NCBI GenBank assembly: GCA_024224295.1
Contig: JAAENN010000268.1
Coordinates: 1-47,840 of the forward strand
DNA length: 47,840 nucleotides
Source: Shimia sp.
GTDB lineage: Bacteria; Pseudomonadota; Alphaproteobacteria; Rhodobacterales; Rhodobacteraceae
Direction: 5' to 3'
The notes beneath the pieces are model-generated. The model saw nothing but the letters and a program-made list of their open reading frames with translations, was not told the origin of the DNA and made no database searches. The stretch's first letter is position 1; each line of letters begins with the position of its first letter. The translations under genes were made by a program, and so were the position numbers. Shown piece after piece: positions 20,118 to 28,067 of the stretch.

Positions 20118-20146
20118 CGTTACAAATGCGTTACGAAACATTTACA
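20118..20146 (-). promoter_or_regulatory. three direct repeats with 11-bp period upstream of pit (Pho-box-like)
   Basis: CGTTACA (20118), CGTTACG (20129) and ATTTACA (20140) are spaced exactly 11 bp apart; on the coding strand they read TGTAAAT, CGTAACG and TGTAACG. PhoB boxes are 7-bp direct repeats with 11-bp period and a TGTCA core, so a PhoB-type site is plausible. The core sequence differs from the usual one. The repeats overlap the stop of the upstream NUDIX gene. Confidence 0.4.
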
Positions 20147-20600
20147 ATTCGCGCAGTATGGCCTGCAATTGTGGTTCGTTCACCATATCGGCGGCGTCTT
20201 GCGCGGGCACCCATTTGCGGGTGCGTTCCTCCGACTCCGGGAAATCGTCGACCAGTTCTTTGACTTCTGTTTCGAAAACCGTCACGTCCACCGGCACTTC
20301 AAGGCCGCCGTCCAGGCGCTTGTCATAGCCATAAATGCCAACAGGCTCGCTGTTGATGTTGGCCTCTTTCACGCCCGCTTCTTCCCAAGCTTCGCGCAGG
20401 GCCGCGCCGGGGGCATCCAGACCGGTGATGGGCCAGCCTTTGGGCAATACCCAGCGGCCTGTATCACGCGACGTGATCAACAAGACCTCTGTGGTGCCCT
20501 GCGTCTCACGCGTACACAGCGCGGCCACTTGGATACGGCGCGGGCGCCGCCACAATGGTGCGATTACGCTATCGAAAGCGGTTTTCAAGGCGTTGGTCAT
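20142..20600 (-). CDS. NUDIX hydrolase
   Basis: A 152-residue cytosolic NUDIX-fold protein. The Nudix box is recognisable as KGWPITGLDAPGAAL followed by REAWEEAG. It keeps the REx2EE metal ligands, but the first Glu of the GX5E part is replaced by Leu, as I recall from some alphaproteobacterial diadenosine or diphosphoinositol polyphosphate hydrolase-like members. The substrate is therefore uncertain, although a polyphosphate-type compound would suit its place upstream of pit. It is transcribed from a strong promoter at 20660-20688 and probably continues into pit. Confidence 0.85.
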   Translation of the reverse strand: MTNALKTAFDSVIAPLWRRPRRIQVAALCTRETQGTTEVLLITSRDTGRWVLPKGWPITGLDAPGAALREAWEEAGVKEANINSEPVGIYGYDKRLDGGLEVPVDVTVFETEVKELVDDFPESEERTRKWVPAQDAADMVNEPQLQAILREL

Positions 20601-20659
20601 GGACGTCTGCTCGACTTTTTTCGGTTTTGTTATCGGGTCGGTTCTTTGTTATTCTTTTG

Positions 20660-20688
20660 TATATACGTTTTAACCGATAAAACGTCAA
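20660..20688 (-). promoter_or_regulatory. sigma-70 promoter of the NUDIX-pit unit with operator in its spacer
   Basis: On the minus strand TTGACG, 17 bp, then TATATA: near-consensus boxes with ideal spacing. A perfect inverted repeat, ACGTTTTA-N5-TAAAACGT (20665-20685), fills the spacer and touches both boxes, as expected for a dimeric repressor site. The start site would be about 20653, giving a leader of roughly 50 nt. Confidence 0.7.
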
Positions 20689-20706
20689 GGTTTGCCCCAA
20701 ATACAT

Positions 20707-23151
20707 CTATTGTTTCCGGTGTTTGGCCCGCAATGTGGGGTCTGCTTGGGTGGGGTCTTCGGGCCAGGGATGCTTGGGGTAACGGCCGCGCATGTCTTTG
20801 CGCACGTCGGCATAAGAACTGGCCCAGAAGCCGGGGATGTCCATGGTGGTTTGCACTGGTTTTTGGCCCGGAGACAACAGGGTCACGCGCAGCGGAGTAT
20901 TGCCCACCATTGGGTGGGTGGTTTGGCCAAAGAGCTCTTGCAGGCGCAGGGTTATTTCTGGGTTTTCGCCGGAATAGTCGATGGGAATTTTGCGATCCAA
21001 CGGCGTGGTGAAATGCGCGGGGGCCAGGCGGTCGACAAGTTGCATTTGGTTCCAGTCAAGGCGCGCGCGCAGAGCGTCCAGCAGGTTGAATTTCTTCCAG
21101 TGGTCGGCGGTTTTCACGCCGGTCAGGTGTGGCAGAAGCCATTCGTCGATGGTCGACAACAGTGCGTCTGGCGTCATGTCGGGCAGATCGTGACCTGCGG
21201 CGCGGATCAACTCGACGCGGGCGACAAAGCGTTGGGCGGCAGGGGAGAGCGTGACGCCGAGGTCGCGCACCCCGTCGAGCATGGCGGCGGCGATGGCATC
21301 ATCGGGGGCGTCTTTCCAGATGCGGTCGTCCAGCGCAACGGCGCCAAACATTTCTTGGCGGCGGGCAATGACTCGGCGCTCACGTTTGGACCAGTGGCAG
21401 TTGTCTTGCCAGGAGATCAGATCTGCAAACAGCTCGCGGATTTGGACTTCGGAGATTTGGATGGCCTGTCGGATGCGTGCCTCGCGTGGGTTGCCGTCTG
21501 TATCTGTCACCACAATCAGGCGGGTGGCAGCCAATGGGTCTTCGTCATTGAGTACGGTGCCTTTGCCGCCAGAGAGGACAAATCGCGGATCGTCACCTTT
21601 GCGGTGCAGGCCGATACGGTCTGGATATGCCAGTGCTGCGAGCTCTGCCGAGCTACGCGGCGTGGGATCGCTGCCTTTGGCGGATTTGGCGAGGCGTTTG
21701 TCCTCGTCGCGGATCGTGTGCAATGCGGCGCGGTTGACGCCGTAGGGGCGGTGGTCAGTGAAGCGTTTGAGGTCTGTCAGGGCTTCGATGCGTAGGGCGA
21801 GGTCGACGGGTGCGCCACGGGTAAGCGGATCGCGGGCGGCAAGCAGCGCGGCCATAGGCGCGGCTTGCGGGCCTGCGGTGGCGAGCATGTGGGCGAGGCG
21901 GGGATGCAAAGGCAGTTTGGCAAGGGCTTTGCCATGCGCGGTGATGCGGTTGTCGCCGTCCAGCGCGCCGAGCATTTGTAACACAGATTGCGCCTCGGCA
22001 AAGCTCCCGGGGTTGGGCTGCGTTAGCAACGCCAAATCGGTGGGGGCGGCGCCCCAGAGGGCGAGTTCCAGAGCCAGGCCAGTGAGGTCGGCGGCTTCGA
22101 TTTCGGCGGGCGGGAAAGGCAACAGTGCGCCTTCTTCGCCCTTGGTCCAGAGGCGGTAGCAGATGCCCTCTGCCACACGGCCTGCGCGGCCTTGGCGTTG
22201 GGTGGCTTCGGCGCGGGTGACGCGTTCGGTGACAAGGCGGGACATGCCTGAGCCGGCATCAAAGCGGGCGCGGCGGGCGCGGCCTGCGTCGACCACCACA
22301 CGCACGTCCTGAATGGTGAGGGACGTTTCCGCAATCGAGGTTGCCAGCACCACTTTGCGGCCTTGTTTGGCCGGGCGAATGGCGGCTTGTTGATCTTTGA
22401 ACGGCATGGCGCCGAACAGGGGGTGCACCGTGAAGTCATCAGGTAGTTTGAGTAGGGATTGCGTGCGACGTATTTCGCCCTCGCCGGGCAGGAAGACCAG
22501 CACGCCGCCTTCCGTTTCGCGGATCGCCTGTGTGATCAGGCGTGCGGTGGCCTCTTCCAGGCGGGTGTTCTTGGGCAATGGTTTGTCGAGCCAGCGGGTC
22601 TCCACCGGATAGGCGCGGCCTTCCGACGTGATCATCGGCGCGTTGCCCATCAGGGCGGCAACGGGTTCGGTGTCCAGCGTGGCGGACATGGCCACCAAGA
22701 TTAAGTCATCACGCAGGGCGTCACAGATTTCGAGGCACAGCGCGAGGCCGAGGTCGGCGTTCAGACTGCGCTCGTGAAATTCGTCAAAGATCACCGCGCC
22801 GATGCCGGAGAGTTCCGGGTCGGATTGGATCATACGGGTGAGAATGCCTTCGGTGACCACCTCGATGCGGGTGGATTTGGAGGTCTTGCTTTCGCCGCGC
22901 ACGCGGTAGCCCACGGTTTGGCCTGCTGTTTCCCCCAAAGTCTGGGCCATACGTTCAGCAGCAGCCCGCGCGGCGAGGCGGCGGGGTTCCAGCATCAGGA
23001 TGCGGCCCTTGGTGAGATTTGCTTCCAGCATAGCGAGAGGCACAACGGTGGTTTTGCCCGCGCCTGGAGGGGCTTGCAGGACCGCGCGGCCTCTATCGCG
23101 CAGGGCGGAGATTAACGGATCAAGGGCGTCGTGGATGGGCAGTTGCGTCAT
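20707..23151 (-). CDS. hrpB: ATP-dependent helicase HrpB
   Basis: An 814-residue DEAH-box helicase. Walker A is PPGAGKTT around K33, the Walker B/DEAH variant is DEFHERS, motif III is MSATLD, and motif VI is QRQGRAGR. The HrpB-specific C-terminal region ends the protein with PKHPWPEDP. RNA or DNA targets of bacterial HrpB are poorly known. ATG 23151 was chosen; the longer frame to 23202 would touch the next gene. The DUF3108 gene upstream on the same strand ends 50 bp away, so co-transcription is possible. Confidence 0.93.
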   Translation of the reverse strand: MTQLPIHDALDPLISALRDRGRAVLQAPPGAGKTTVVPLAMLEANLTKGRILMLEPRRLAARAAAERMAQTLGETAGQTVGYRVRGESKTSKSTRIEVVTEGILTRMIQSDPELSGIGAVIFDEFHERSLNADLGLALCLEICDALRDDLILVAMSATLDTEPVAALMGNAPMITSEGRAYPVETRWLDKPLPKNTRLEEATARLITQAIRETEGGVLVFLPGEGEIRRTQSLLKLPDDFTVHPLFGAMPFKDQQAAIRPAKQGRKVVLATSIAETSLTIQDVRVVVDAGRARRARFDAGSGMSRLVTERVTRAEATQRQGRAGRVAEGICYRLWTKGEEGALLPFPPAEIEAADLTGLALELALWGAAPTDLALLTQPNPGSFAEAQSVLQMLGALDGDNRITAHGKALAKLPLHPRLAHMLATAGPQAAPMAALLAARDPLTRGAPVDLALRIEALTDLKRFTDHRPYGVNRAALHTIRDEDKRLAKSAKGSDPTPRSSAELAALAYPDRIGLHRKGDDPRFVLSGGKGTVLNDEDPLAATRLIVVTDTDGNPREARIRQAIQISEVQIRELFADLISWQDNCHWSKRERRVIARRQEMFGAVALDDRIWKDAPDDAIAAAMLDGVRDLGVTLSPAAQRFVARVELIRAAGHDLPDMTPDALLSTIDEWLLPHLTGVKTADHWKKFNLLDALRARLDWNQMQLVDRLAPAHFTTPLDRKIPIDYSGENPEITLRLQELFGQTTHPMVGNTPLRVTLLSPGQKPVQTTMDIPGFWASSYADVRKDMRGRYPKHPWPEDPTQADPTLRAKHRKQ

Positions 23152-23201
23152 AGGGCAACTTATCGGCCAGCGGGCGCGGGGCGTCCAGTGGGGATCATGC
23201 A

Positions 23202-23939
23202 CTAGTCGCGGCGGAAGAGCTTGGCCTTTCCGTGGCGGGAGGTGAGATGCACCTCGCTGGCGCGCCAGGTGTCGCCTTCGGCGGTGTACACAATGGAGAG
23301 CGGAGAGGTTTTGAGTTCGGCCAGTTCTTCGGCGGAGTAGCCACCGATGCGGTCATAGGTGCCAGAACAGGTGACTTGGCCTTCGCCGTTTTGGCGGGAT
23401 TTTAGGGTGATGCGCACAAGTCGGGTGCCGTCATATTGTTTTTGGTCCAACGTGCAGAGATTGTCCGCATGCTGATCACGCAGGGTGAGCCACATCATGG
23501 TCATGGGGTCTACAGCGCCGCGCTTGGCTTTGTCTGAGATCGGTGTAGCGGGTGTTTGTGCGCCAGCGGTTTTGCGCGGCAGCGTGCCGGAGAAGGTCAA
23601 GGTGGTTTCGCTGACCCTTTTGCCGGTGTCGATGAATCCGCTGTAGCGGGAAGGGGCGATTTTGGCTCCTTTTACGGTGCCTTTGCTTTGAGCTGTGAAG
23701 CGAATGCGCCGCAGGACTCCAGCGAGGCCTGTTGTATGAAAGGTGCCGTTTCCGGAAAAAGCACTTCTGGTTTGTGCGCCAGTGACGTTCAATTCGCCAA
23801 CTTTAAAGCCAAAAGCGTGTACCGACCATTTTTGCGTTTCGGCATTGACGATCTGAGGTTTCTGAACTGCGGCACAGAGCAGCAGAACGGCGAGAAGGCG
23901 GCAAGGGCGGGGTAGACAAAATGGGGTCATGCGCGGCAT
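23202..23939 (-). CDS. secreted DUF3108-family protein
   Basis: A 245-residue protein with a signal peptide (positive RPCR, hydrophobic LLAVLLLCAA, cleavage near VNA-ET). The body is beta-rich and carries the pattern of DUF3108 periplasmic proteins: an early strand on HAFGFKVGELNVTG, then SGFIDTGKRV, and DPMTMMWLTLRD in the middle. Their role is unknown; an envelope function is inferred from the secretion signal. ATG 23930 is an alternative start. It is divergent from meaB, with 34 bp between the chosen starts. Confidence 0.82.
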   Translation of the reverse strand: MPRMTPFCLPRPCRLLAVLLLCAAVQKPQIVNAETQKWSVHAFGFKVGELNVTGAQTRSAFSGNGTFHTTGLAGVLRRIRFTAQSKGTVKGAKIAPSRYSGFIDTGKRVSETTLTFSGTLPRKTAGAQTPATPISDKAKRGAVDPMTMMWLTLRDQHADNLCTLDQKQYDGTRLVRITLKSRQNGEGQVTCSGTYDRIGGYSAEELAELKTSPLSIVYTAEGDTWRASEVHLTSRHGKAKLFRRD

Positions 23940-23973
23940 GAAGACTCACAATCAAAAAGATACAGGCTTGTCC

Positions 23974-24945
23974 ATGGATATCGCAGATCTGCGCGACAGA
24001 ATACTGAAACAGGACCGTCGGGCGCTGGCCCGTGCCATCACCCTGGTAGAGAGCGCGCGGCCGGATCATCGGGCGCAGGCCACGGCTTTGTTGGACGATC
24101 TGTCAAAAGCGGGCAAACAGTCGCTGCGGATTGGGCTATCAGGCACGCCGGGGGTGGGGAAATCCACCTTCATCGAGAGCTTTGGCATGATGTTGACTGC
24201 GCAAGGGCTGCGCGTGGCCGTGTTGGCAGTGGACCCGTCTTCGGCACGCTCCGGTGGCTCCATTCTGGGGGATAAAACGCGGATGGAACGGCTGAGCCGG
24301 GACCGCAATGCGTTTATCCGTCCATCGCCCAGCCAAACCCATTTGGGCGGCGTGGCACGGCGTACGCGCGAAGCTGTGGCGCTCTGTGAGGCTGCGGGCT
24401 TTGACGTGGTGTTGATTGAGACCGTTGGGGTTGGCCAATCTGAAACGGTTGTGGCGGAGATGTCGGATTTGTTCTTGCTGTTGCTGGCACCTGCGGGTGG
24501 TGATGAATTGCAAGGTGTGAAGCGTGGGATCATGGAGATGGCTGACGTTATACTGGTGAATAAAGCGGATGGCGATCTGAAGAGCGCGGCCATGCGGACC
24601 TGCGCGGATTATTCTGGAGCGTTGCGGCTGTTGCGTAAGCGGCCACAGGACCCACAAGGATTCCCCAAGGCCATGACGGTGTCGGCGTTGGAGGAAGACG
24701 GTTTGACCACCGCCTGGGATGAGATGACTGTCCTTGCAGAGTGGCGCAAGGCAGAGGGGCATTGGGCTTACCGGCGTGCGGTGCAGGCTCAGTTTTGGTT
24801 TCACGAGGAAGTGCGACAAGGGTTATTGGCGCGGCTGAAGCACGGCAATGCGCCGCAACACCTCAGCAGCCTGGATGCAAAAGTGGCTTCTGGTGTCATG
24901 ACGCCTGGTCAGGCCGCTAAGGAGATGCTTGAACGACTCTCCTGA
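23974..24945 (+). CDS. meaB: methylmalonyl-CoA mutase-associated GTPase MeaB
   Basis: A 323-residue G3E-family P-loop GTPase that loads and protects adenosylcobalamin in methylmalonyl-CoA mutase. Walker A is GTPGVGKST, the switch/Walker B segment lies around LIETVGVGQSE, and the base-specificity NKAD is present. The mutase itself is not in this window. ATG 23974 gives the usual MDIADLRDRIL-type N-terminus; starts at 23929 or 23938 would run into the divergent gene. Confidence 0.9.
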   Translation: MDIADLRDRILKQDRRALARAITLVESARPDHRAQATALLDDLSKAGKQSLRIGLSGTPGVGKSTFIESFGMMLTAQGLRVAVLAVDPSSARSGGSILGDKTRMERLSRDRNAFIRPSPSQTHLGGVARRTREAVALCEAAGFDVVLIETVGVGQSETVVAEMSDLFLLLLAPAGGDELQGVKRGIMEMADVILVNKADGDLKSAAMRTCADYSGALRLLRKRPQDPQGFPKAMTVSALEEDGLTTAWDEMTVLAEWRKAEGHWAYRRAVQAQFWFHEEVRQGLLARLKHGNAPQHLSSLDAKVASGVMTPGQAAKEMLERLS

Positions 24946-24991
24946 TTTGCGCAATCATCGGCAAATCGTGCGTCTGACATTTGAAGATTGA

Positions 24992-25007
24992 TAAGGCTTT
25001 TGCCTTA
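24992..25007. repeat. small palindrome upstream of the first DAPG-hydrolase-like gene
   Basis: TAAGGC-TTTT-GCCTTA, a perfect 6-bp inverted repeat 43 bp before the ATG at 25050. It could be an operator or a weak hairpin; there is no T-run that would make it a terminator. Confidence 0.3.
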
Positions 25008-25049
25008 CTTATTCCGTCTTTGGACGACGCCGTCGATTTGGAGTGAGTG

Positions 25050-25721
25050 ATGGAATTGCCTCCACCTGGAGAATTTGAATGGTCCCTGCGGGGTCTGGAA
25101 GAAGCCAAGACCGTTTTCACGCAGAATCGCGATGGTCGCATCGTGTTGGAAGTGCGCCACCCTGTTGTTACAGGCGTGACCGCTGAGATGGTTGATTGGT
25201 GGTTCGGGATTTATGCCCATCTGCACATTCAAACAGTTGGCGAACGCCTTCAGGCCTTCAAGCTTTGGCATCCGCGCGACCATATCTCCATTCAGCGCGC
25301 GGACAAAGGTTGGTTCGGGCACTTGAAGCCTGGTGACCGGGTCACCTTGAAAGAGACCTATGGGGCAAACAAAGAGTACGGCAATACAGAAACGTTTTTC
25401 GTCACTAAGCGGGATCGGGAAGGATATGCGTTGATAGTTAAGCGCTTTGGCTTGACCGTTGCGGACATGCGGTATGCGTTTGAGGACACGCCGGAGGGTC
25501 TTTGTGTGTCCACTCGACTTTGTGTCGGAGTGGCGGATGGGTGGGCCAAAACGCTGATCAACCATTTTTTTGTGCCGCTTCTTTTTGATGAGAAAAAAAC
25601 TGAAGCGTGGATGTCGCACAATGTTGAAGAGGTTGGGGCGTGGAGCCATTTCCTGCCTGAGATTTTTGCGCTGCGTGAACAAGGCGATGTGATCATGTGG
25701 GGACGTGAGAAAGCTGTGTAG
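25050..25721 (+). CDS. DAPG-hydrolase-family protein, copy 1
   Basis: A 223-residue protein resembling the PhlG (2,4-diacetylphloroglucinol hydrolase) family, zinc enzymes that cut carbon-carbon bonds in acylphloroglucinols. Visible conserved parts are VTAEMVDWWFGIYAHL (residues 43-58), WHPRDH (73-78), LKETYG with a Glu near 102, and SHNVEEVGAWSHFLPEIF near the end. These supply His and Glu residues of the kind that bind the metal in PhlG. There is no signal peptide. ATG 25050 is preceded by GGAG; a GTG directly before it is less likely. Its paralogue follows 138 bp downstream. The real substrate is unknown. Confidence 0.72.
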   Translation: MELPPPGEFEWSLRGLEEAKTVFTQNRDGRIVLEVRHPVVTGVTAEMVDWWFGIYAHLHIQTVGERLQAFKLWHPRDHISIQRADKGWFGHLKPGDRVTLKETYGANKEYGNTETFFVTKRDREGYALIVKRFGLTVADMRYAFEDTPEGLCVSTRLCVGVADGWAKTLINHFFVPLLFDEKKTEAWMSHNVEEVGAWSHFLPEIFALREQGDVIMWGREKAV

Positions 25722-25859
25722 CGGTCTCTCTGTCGCAGCGTCAATTATCATAACTTCTTGCTTTGTTTCTCCAATCCCCACAGTTTGAAATCAGCTGTTT
25801 TGGCATATGCGACAGGTGTCGGAACAAGCTCTTGAGTTGCGCAGGAGCAGGAGACGTAC

Positions 25860-26558
25860 GTGCAATTACCAGAACCAAGAGAATTTGGCTGGGCGTTGAA
25901 AAGTTTTGACAATGCCCATTCCATAGTCACGCATCTTCCAGATGGGAGAACACTGTTTGAAGTGGACCATCCGCCCGTGCGGGATGTGACCGCCGAGATG
26001 CTCACATGGTGGTATGGAATTTATGCCGATTTGACCCTAGAGATCGATGGGGACAGCTACCCCGCGTTTTTGGTGAGCCATCCGTTGGATCACATCTCTT
26101 TGAACAGCGAAAAGGCTGTGCCGGAGGGGCCGCTACAGGCAGGGGACTTTCTAAACATTAAAGAGGCCTATCAACGCAATCCAAAATTTTCATTGGATGA
26201 ACGTTTGGAGGTGGTGGCTTTGGAGGAGCATCGCTTCGCTCTTAAAGCTACGCGTCGCGGTGTGACAGTGGCGGATCTGGAATTTCGGTTTGAAGACGGA
26301 CCGGACGGCGCAAAGTTCACCAATCACTTAACGGTGGGCGTAGAAAGCGGTTGGCTTAAGCCGTTGGTCAACCGGGTTATGATTCCTTGGCTGTACTATG
26401 AGGACAAGAATTACGCCTGGGTGCTGCACACCGTGGAAGAGATTGGCAATTTTGAGAATTTCCTTCCAGAAATCTTTGCGCGCCGGGATCAGGGCATGAC
26501 AATCCGGTGGAACCGCAACTGTCTCGCGGATAATGAAGATCGGGCGCCAGAAGGTTAG
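25860..26558 (+). CDS. DAPG-hydrolase-family protein, copy 2
   Basis: A 232-residue paralogue of the gene just upstream, with the same order of motifs: VTAEMLTWWYGIYADL, SHPLDH in place of WHPRDH, IKEAYQ in place of LKETYG, and LHTVEEIGNFENFLPEIF. The two differ at most other positions, so the duplication is old or the copies diverged in substrate. GTG 25860 follows AGGAG at a normal distance. It is followed by rpmB, which has its own promoter, so this pair is probably its own unit. Confidence 0.72.
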   Translation: MQLPEPREFGWALKSFDNAHSIVTHLPDGRTLFEVDHPPVRDVTAEMLTWWYGIYADLTLEIDGDSYPAFLVSHPLDHISLNSEKAVPEGPLQAGDFLNIKEAYQRNPKFSLDERLEVVALEEHRFALKATRRGVTVADLEFRFEDGPDGAKFTNHLTVGVESGWLKPLVNRVMIPWLYYEDKNYAWVLHTVEEIGNFENFLPEIFARRDQGMTIRWNRNCLADNEDRAPEG

Positions 26559-26592
26559 CGGGCAAAATGCAGCCAAAGCGCGGCTGAATCAC

Positions 26593-26621
26593 TTGACGCC
26601 CCCGTGAAATGGGCCTAATGA
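26593..26621 (+). promoter_or_regulatory. rpmB promoter
   Basis: TTGACG (26593-26598), 17 bp, TAATGA (26616-26621). Good sigma-70-type boxes, with a start site near 26628 and a leader of about 86 nt. Confidence 0.6.
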
Positions 26622-26637
26622 CGCCAGACAAATTTCC

Positions 26638-26659
26638 GGGCGCAGCCTAGGCGGCGCCC
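26638..26659 (+). other. palindromic hairpin in the rpmB leader
   Basis: GGGCGC, GCCTAGGC and GCGCCC read as one 22-bp palindrome broken only by an A/G mismatch. In RNA it forms two stacked G+C helices about 10 nt after the predicted start site. No T-run follows, so it is not a terminator. Confidence 0.45.
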
Positions 26660-26713
26660 ACTTGCTTTGACGGGGTCGATCTCCCCGTAGACCGATAAAA
26701 CGAGGATGAACCC

Positions 26714-27004
26714 ATGTCGCGCCGTTGCGAACTGACCGGAAAAGGCCCGATGACGGGCAACAACGTAAGCCACGCCAAAAACCGTACCCGTCGCCGGTTT
26801 CTGCCAAACTTGAACGACGTGACCCTACAGTCTGAGACTCTGGGCCGTGGTTTCAAATTCCGCATTTCCGCAGCCGCGCTGCGCACTGTGGATCACCGCG
26901 GTGGCCTGGACGCGTTTATGGCAAAAGCCAAAGACGTCGAGCTGTCTGATAGCGCTCTGAAAGTCAAAAAAGAGATCGCCAAAGCACAGGCAGCAAACGC
27001 CTGA
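26714..27004 (+). CDS. rpmB: 50S ribosomal protein L28
   Basis: The 96-residue basic ribosomal protein L28 starts [12 protein letters not shown], continues with [17 protein letters not shown] and has the C-terminal Lys/Ala-rich helix longer than in E. coli, as usual in alphaproteobacteria. GAGGA precedes the ATG. It is a single-gene unit with its own promoter, structured leader and strong terminator. Confidence 0.96.
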   Translation: MSRRCELTGKGPMTGNNVSHAKNRTRRRFLPNLNDVTLQSETLGRGFKFRISAAALRTVDHRGGLDAFMAKAKDVELSDSALKVKKEIAKAQAANA

Positions 27005-27029
27005 TTGCGCTGATCTTTTGAAGATTTTG

Positions 27030-27063
27030 ACAGCCTCGCAGTTTTGCGGGGCTGTTTCTTTTT
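27030..27063 (+). terminator. intrinsic terminator of rpmB
   Basis: An 11-bp stem (ACAGCCTCGCA with TGCGGGGCTGT, one G-U pair), GTTT loop and TTCTTTTT tail, 25 bp after the rpmB stop. Confidence 0.9.
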
Positions 27064-27104
27064 GTCGCCTTCACAATTCCAACGGGGCATGCATATATGC
27101 GGCC

Positions 27105-27458
27105 ATGACGCTTCGTTTGCGCAGATATGTGGCCGCCGTTATGGCGCTGGTGCTGGTTCTGACCGGGCACAGCATGGCTATTGCGCGTGGCATGACCGGC
27201 CCGGAAGGCTTTGCGGAATACTGCATCGGCGAAAGCGCAGTGATGGTGCCGGTGGACGCCGAGGGCAATCCCACCGGGCCGGCGCATTTCTGTCCTGACG
27301 TAAGCTTGTCTCTACTCAATTGGGTGGCCCTGGATCAGCCGAACGTGGGCGAGGTGCTTGGCCGGAGTGAGATACTTCGTCTCCAACAGATGGCTGTCGA
27401 GGACGTGATTCGTCTTATCGCGGAAAGCGCGCGGGCGCCGCCGGTGGTTTTTCTCTGA
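27105..27458 (+). CDS. small secreted/membrane protein, DUF2946-like
   Basis: A 117-residue protein with an N-terminal hydrophobic segment (YVAAVMALVLVLTGHSMA) and a Cys pair spread over EYCIGES and HFCPDVSL. It resembles DUF2946-type proteins found beside copper genes, where the second motif is usually CPxC; here the second Cys of that motif is Val. It lies 45 bp ahead of a PCuAC copper chaperone gene, which supports a copper role by association only. ATG 27105 sits just before the signal-like segment; the frame is open further upstream, into the rpmB terminator. Confidence 0.6.
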   Translation: MTLRLRRYVAAVMALVLVLTGHSMAIARGMTGPEGFAEYCIGESAVMVPVDAEGNPTGPAHFCPDVSLSLLNWVALDQPNVGEVLGRSEILRLQQMAVEDVIRLIAESARAPPVVFL

Positions 27459-27503
27459 TCCAATCAATTAACACAGAGAAAACCTATCGGACGGGAGACC
27501 AAT

Positions 27504-28010
27504 ATGTCCTTCAAAACCCTTTCCTTCGCGGCGGCTACTGCCGTTGCTTTCGCCTTGCCTGCTTTCGCTGAGAGCACCATTGCGGTGAATGACGCTTATG
27601 CGCGTGTATCTTCCAAGATGGCCAAAGCTGGTGCAGCTTTCATGGTGATCGAGAACACTGGCACTGAGGACGATCAGTTGGTCAGCGTGACGTCTGACGT
27701 GGCCAAACGCACCGAATTGCATACTCATCAGGATGACGGCAACGGCAACATGAAGATGATGCATGTCAAGGAGGGCTTTGCAGTGCCCGCGGGCGGCGAA
27801 CATGCGCTGGCGCGTGGTGGTGATCATGTGATGTTCATGGGGCTTACTCGCGGGTTGGAACATGGCGATGTGGTGAACGTGACGCTGACGTTTGAAAAAG
27901 CTGGAGATGTGATGTTGGAGGTGCCTGTGGATCTGGAGCGCAAACCGGATCACGGTGCCATGAAACATGGCGACGACTCTGGTCATGGCGAAAAGAAGCA
28001 CGATCACTAA
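27504..28010 (+). CDS. periplasmic copper chaperone PCu(A)C
   Basis: A 168-residue protein with a signal peptide ending near AFA-EST. The copper(I) motif fits exactly: H75-x10-M86-x21-H108-x-M110. The tail is rich in His and Lys (HGAMKHGDDSGHGEKKHDH), which may add metal binding. PCu(A)C proteins deliver copper to the CuA centre of cytochrome oxidase. The gene is preceded by a good GGGAG site and closed by a strong terminator 24 bp after the stop. Confidence 0.92.
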   Translation: MSFKTLSFAAATAVAFALPAFAESTIAVNDAYARVSSKMAKAGAAFMVIENTGTEDDQLVSVTSDVAKRTELHTHQDDGNGNMKMMHVKEGFAVPAGGEHALARGGDHVMFMGLTRGLEHGDVVNVTLTFEKAGDVMLEVPVDLERKPDHGAMKHGDDSGHGEKKHDH

Positions 28011-28034
28011 CGAAATGCAGGACTGAAAAATTGG

Positions 28035-28067
28035 AGGTCGGATGCTTTGCATCCGACCTTTTATTTT
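28035..28067 (+). terminator. intrinsic terminator of the copper pair, overlapping the cobB 3' end
   Basis: A perfect 11-bp stem (AGGTCGGATGC with GCATCCGACCT), TTT loop and TTTTATTTT tail. It overlaps the stop codon of convergent cobB. Confidence 0.92.

Noticed and set aside
20981-22704. Long plus-strand open frames across hrpB (for example 20692-21795)
   Set aside because: They are antisense to a well-conserved helicase with all motifs and show biased composition typical of shadow frames in G+C-rich DNA.
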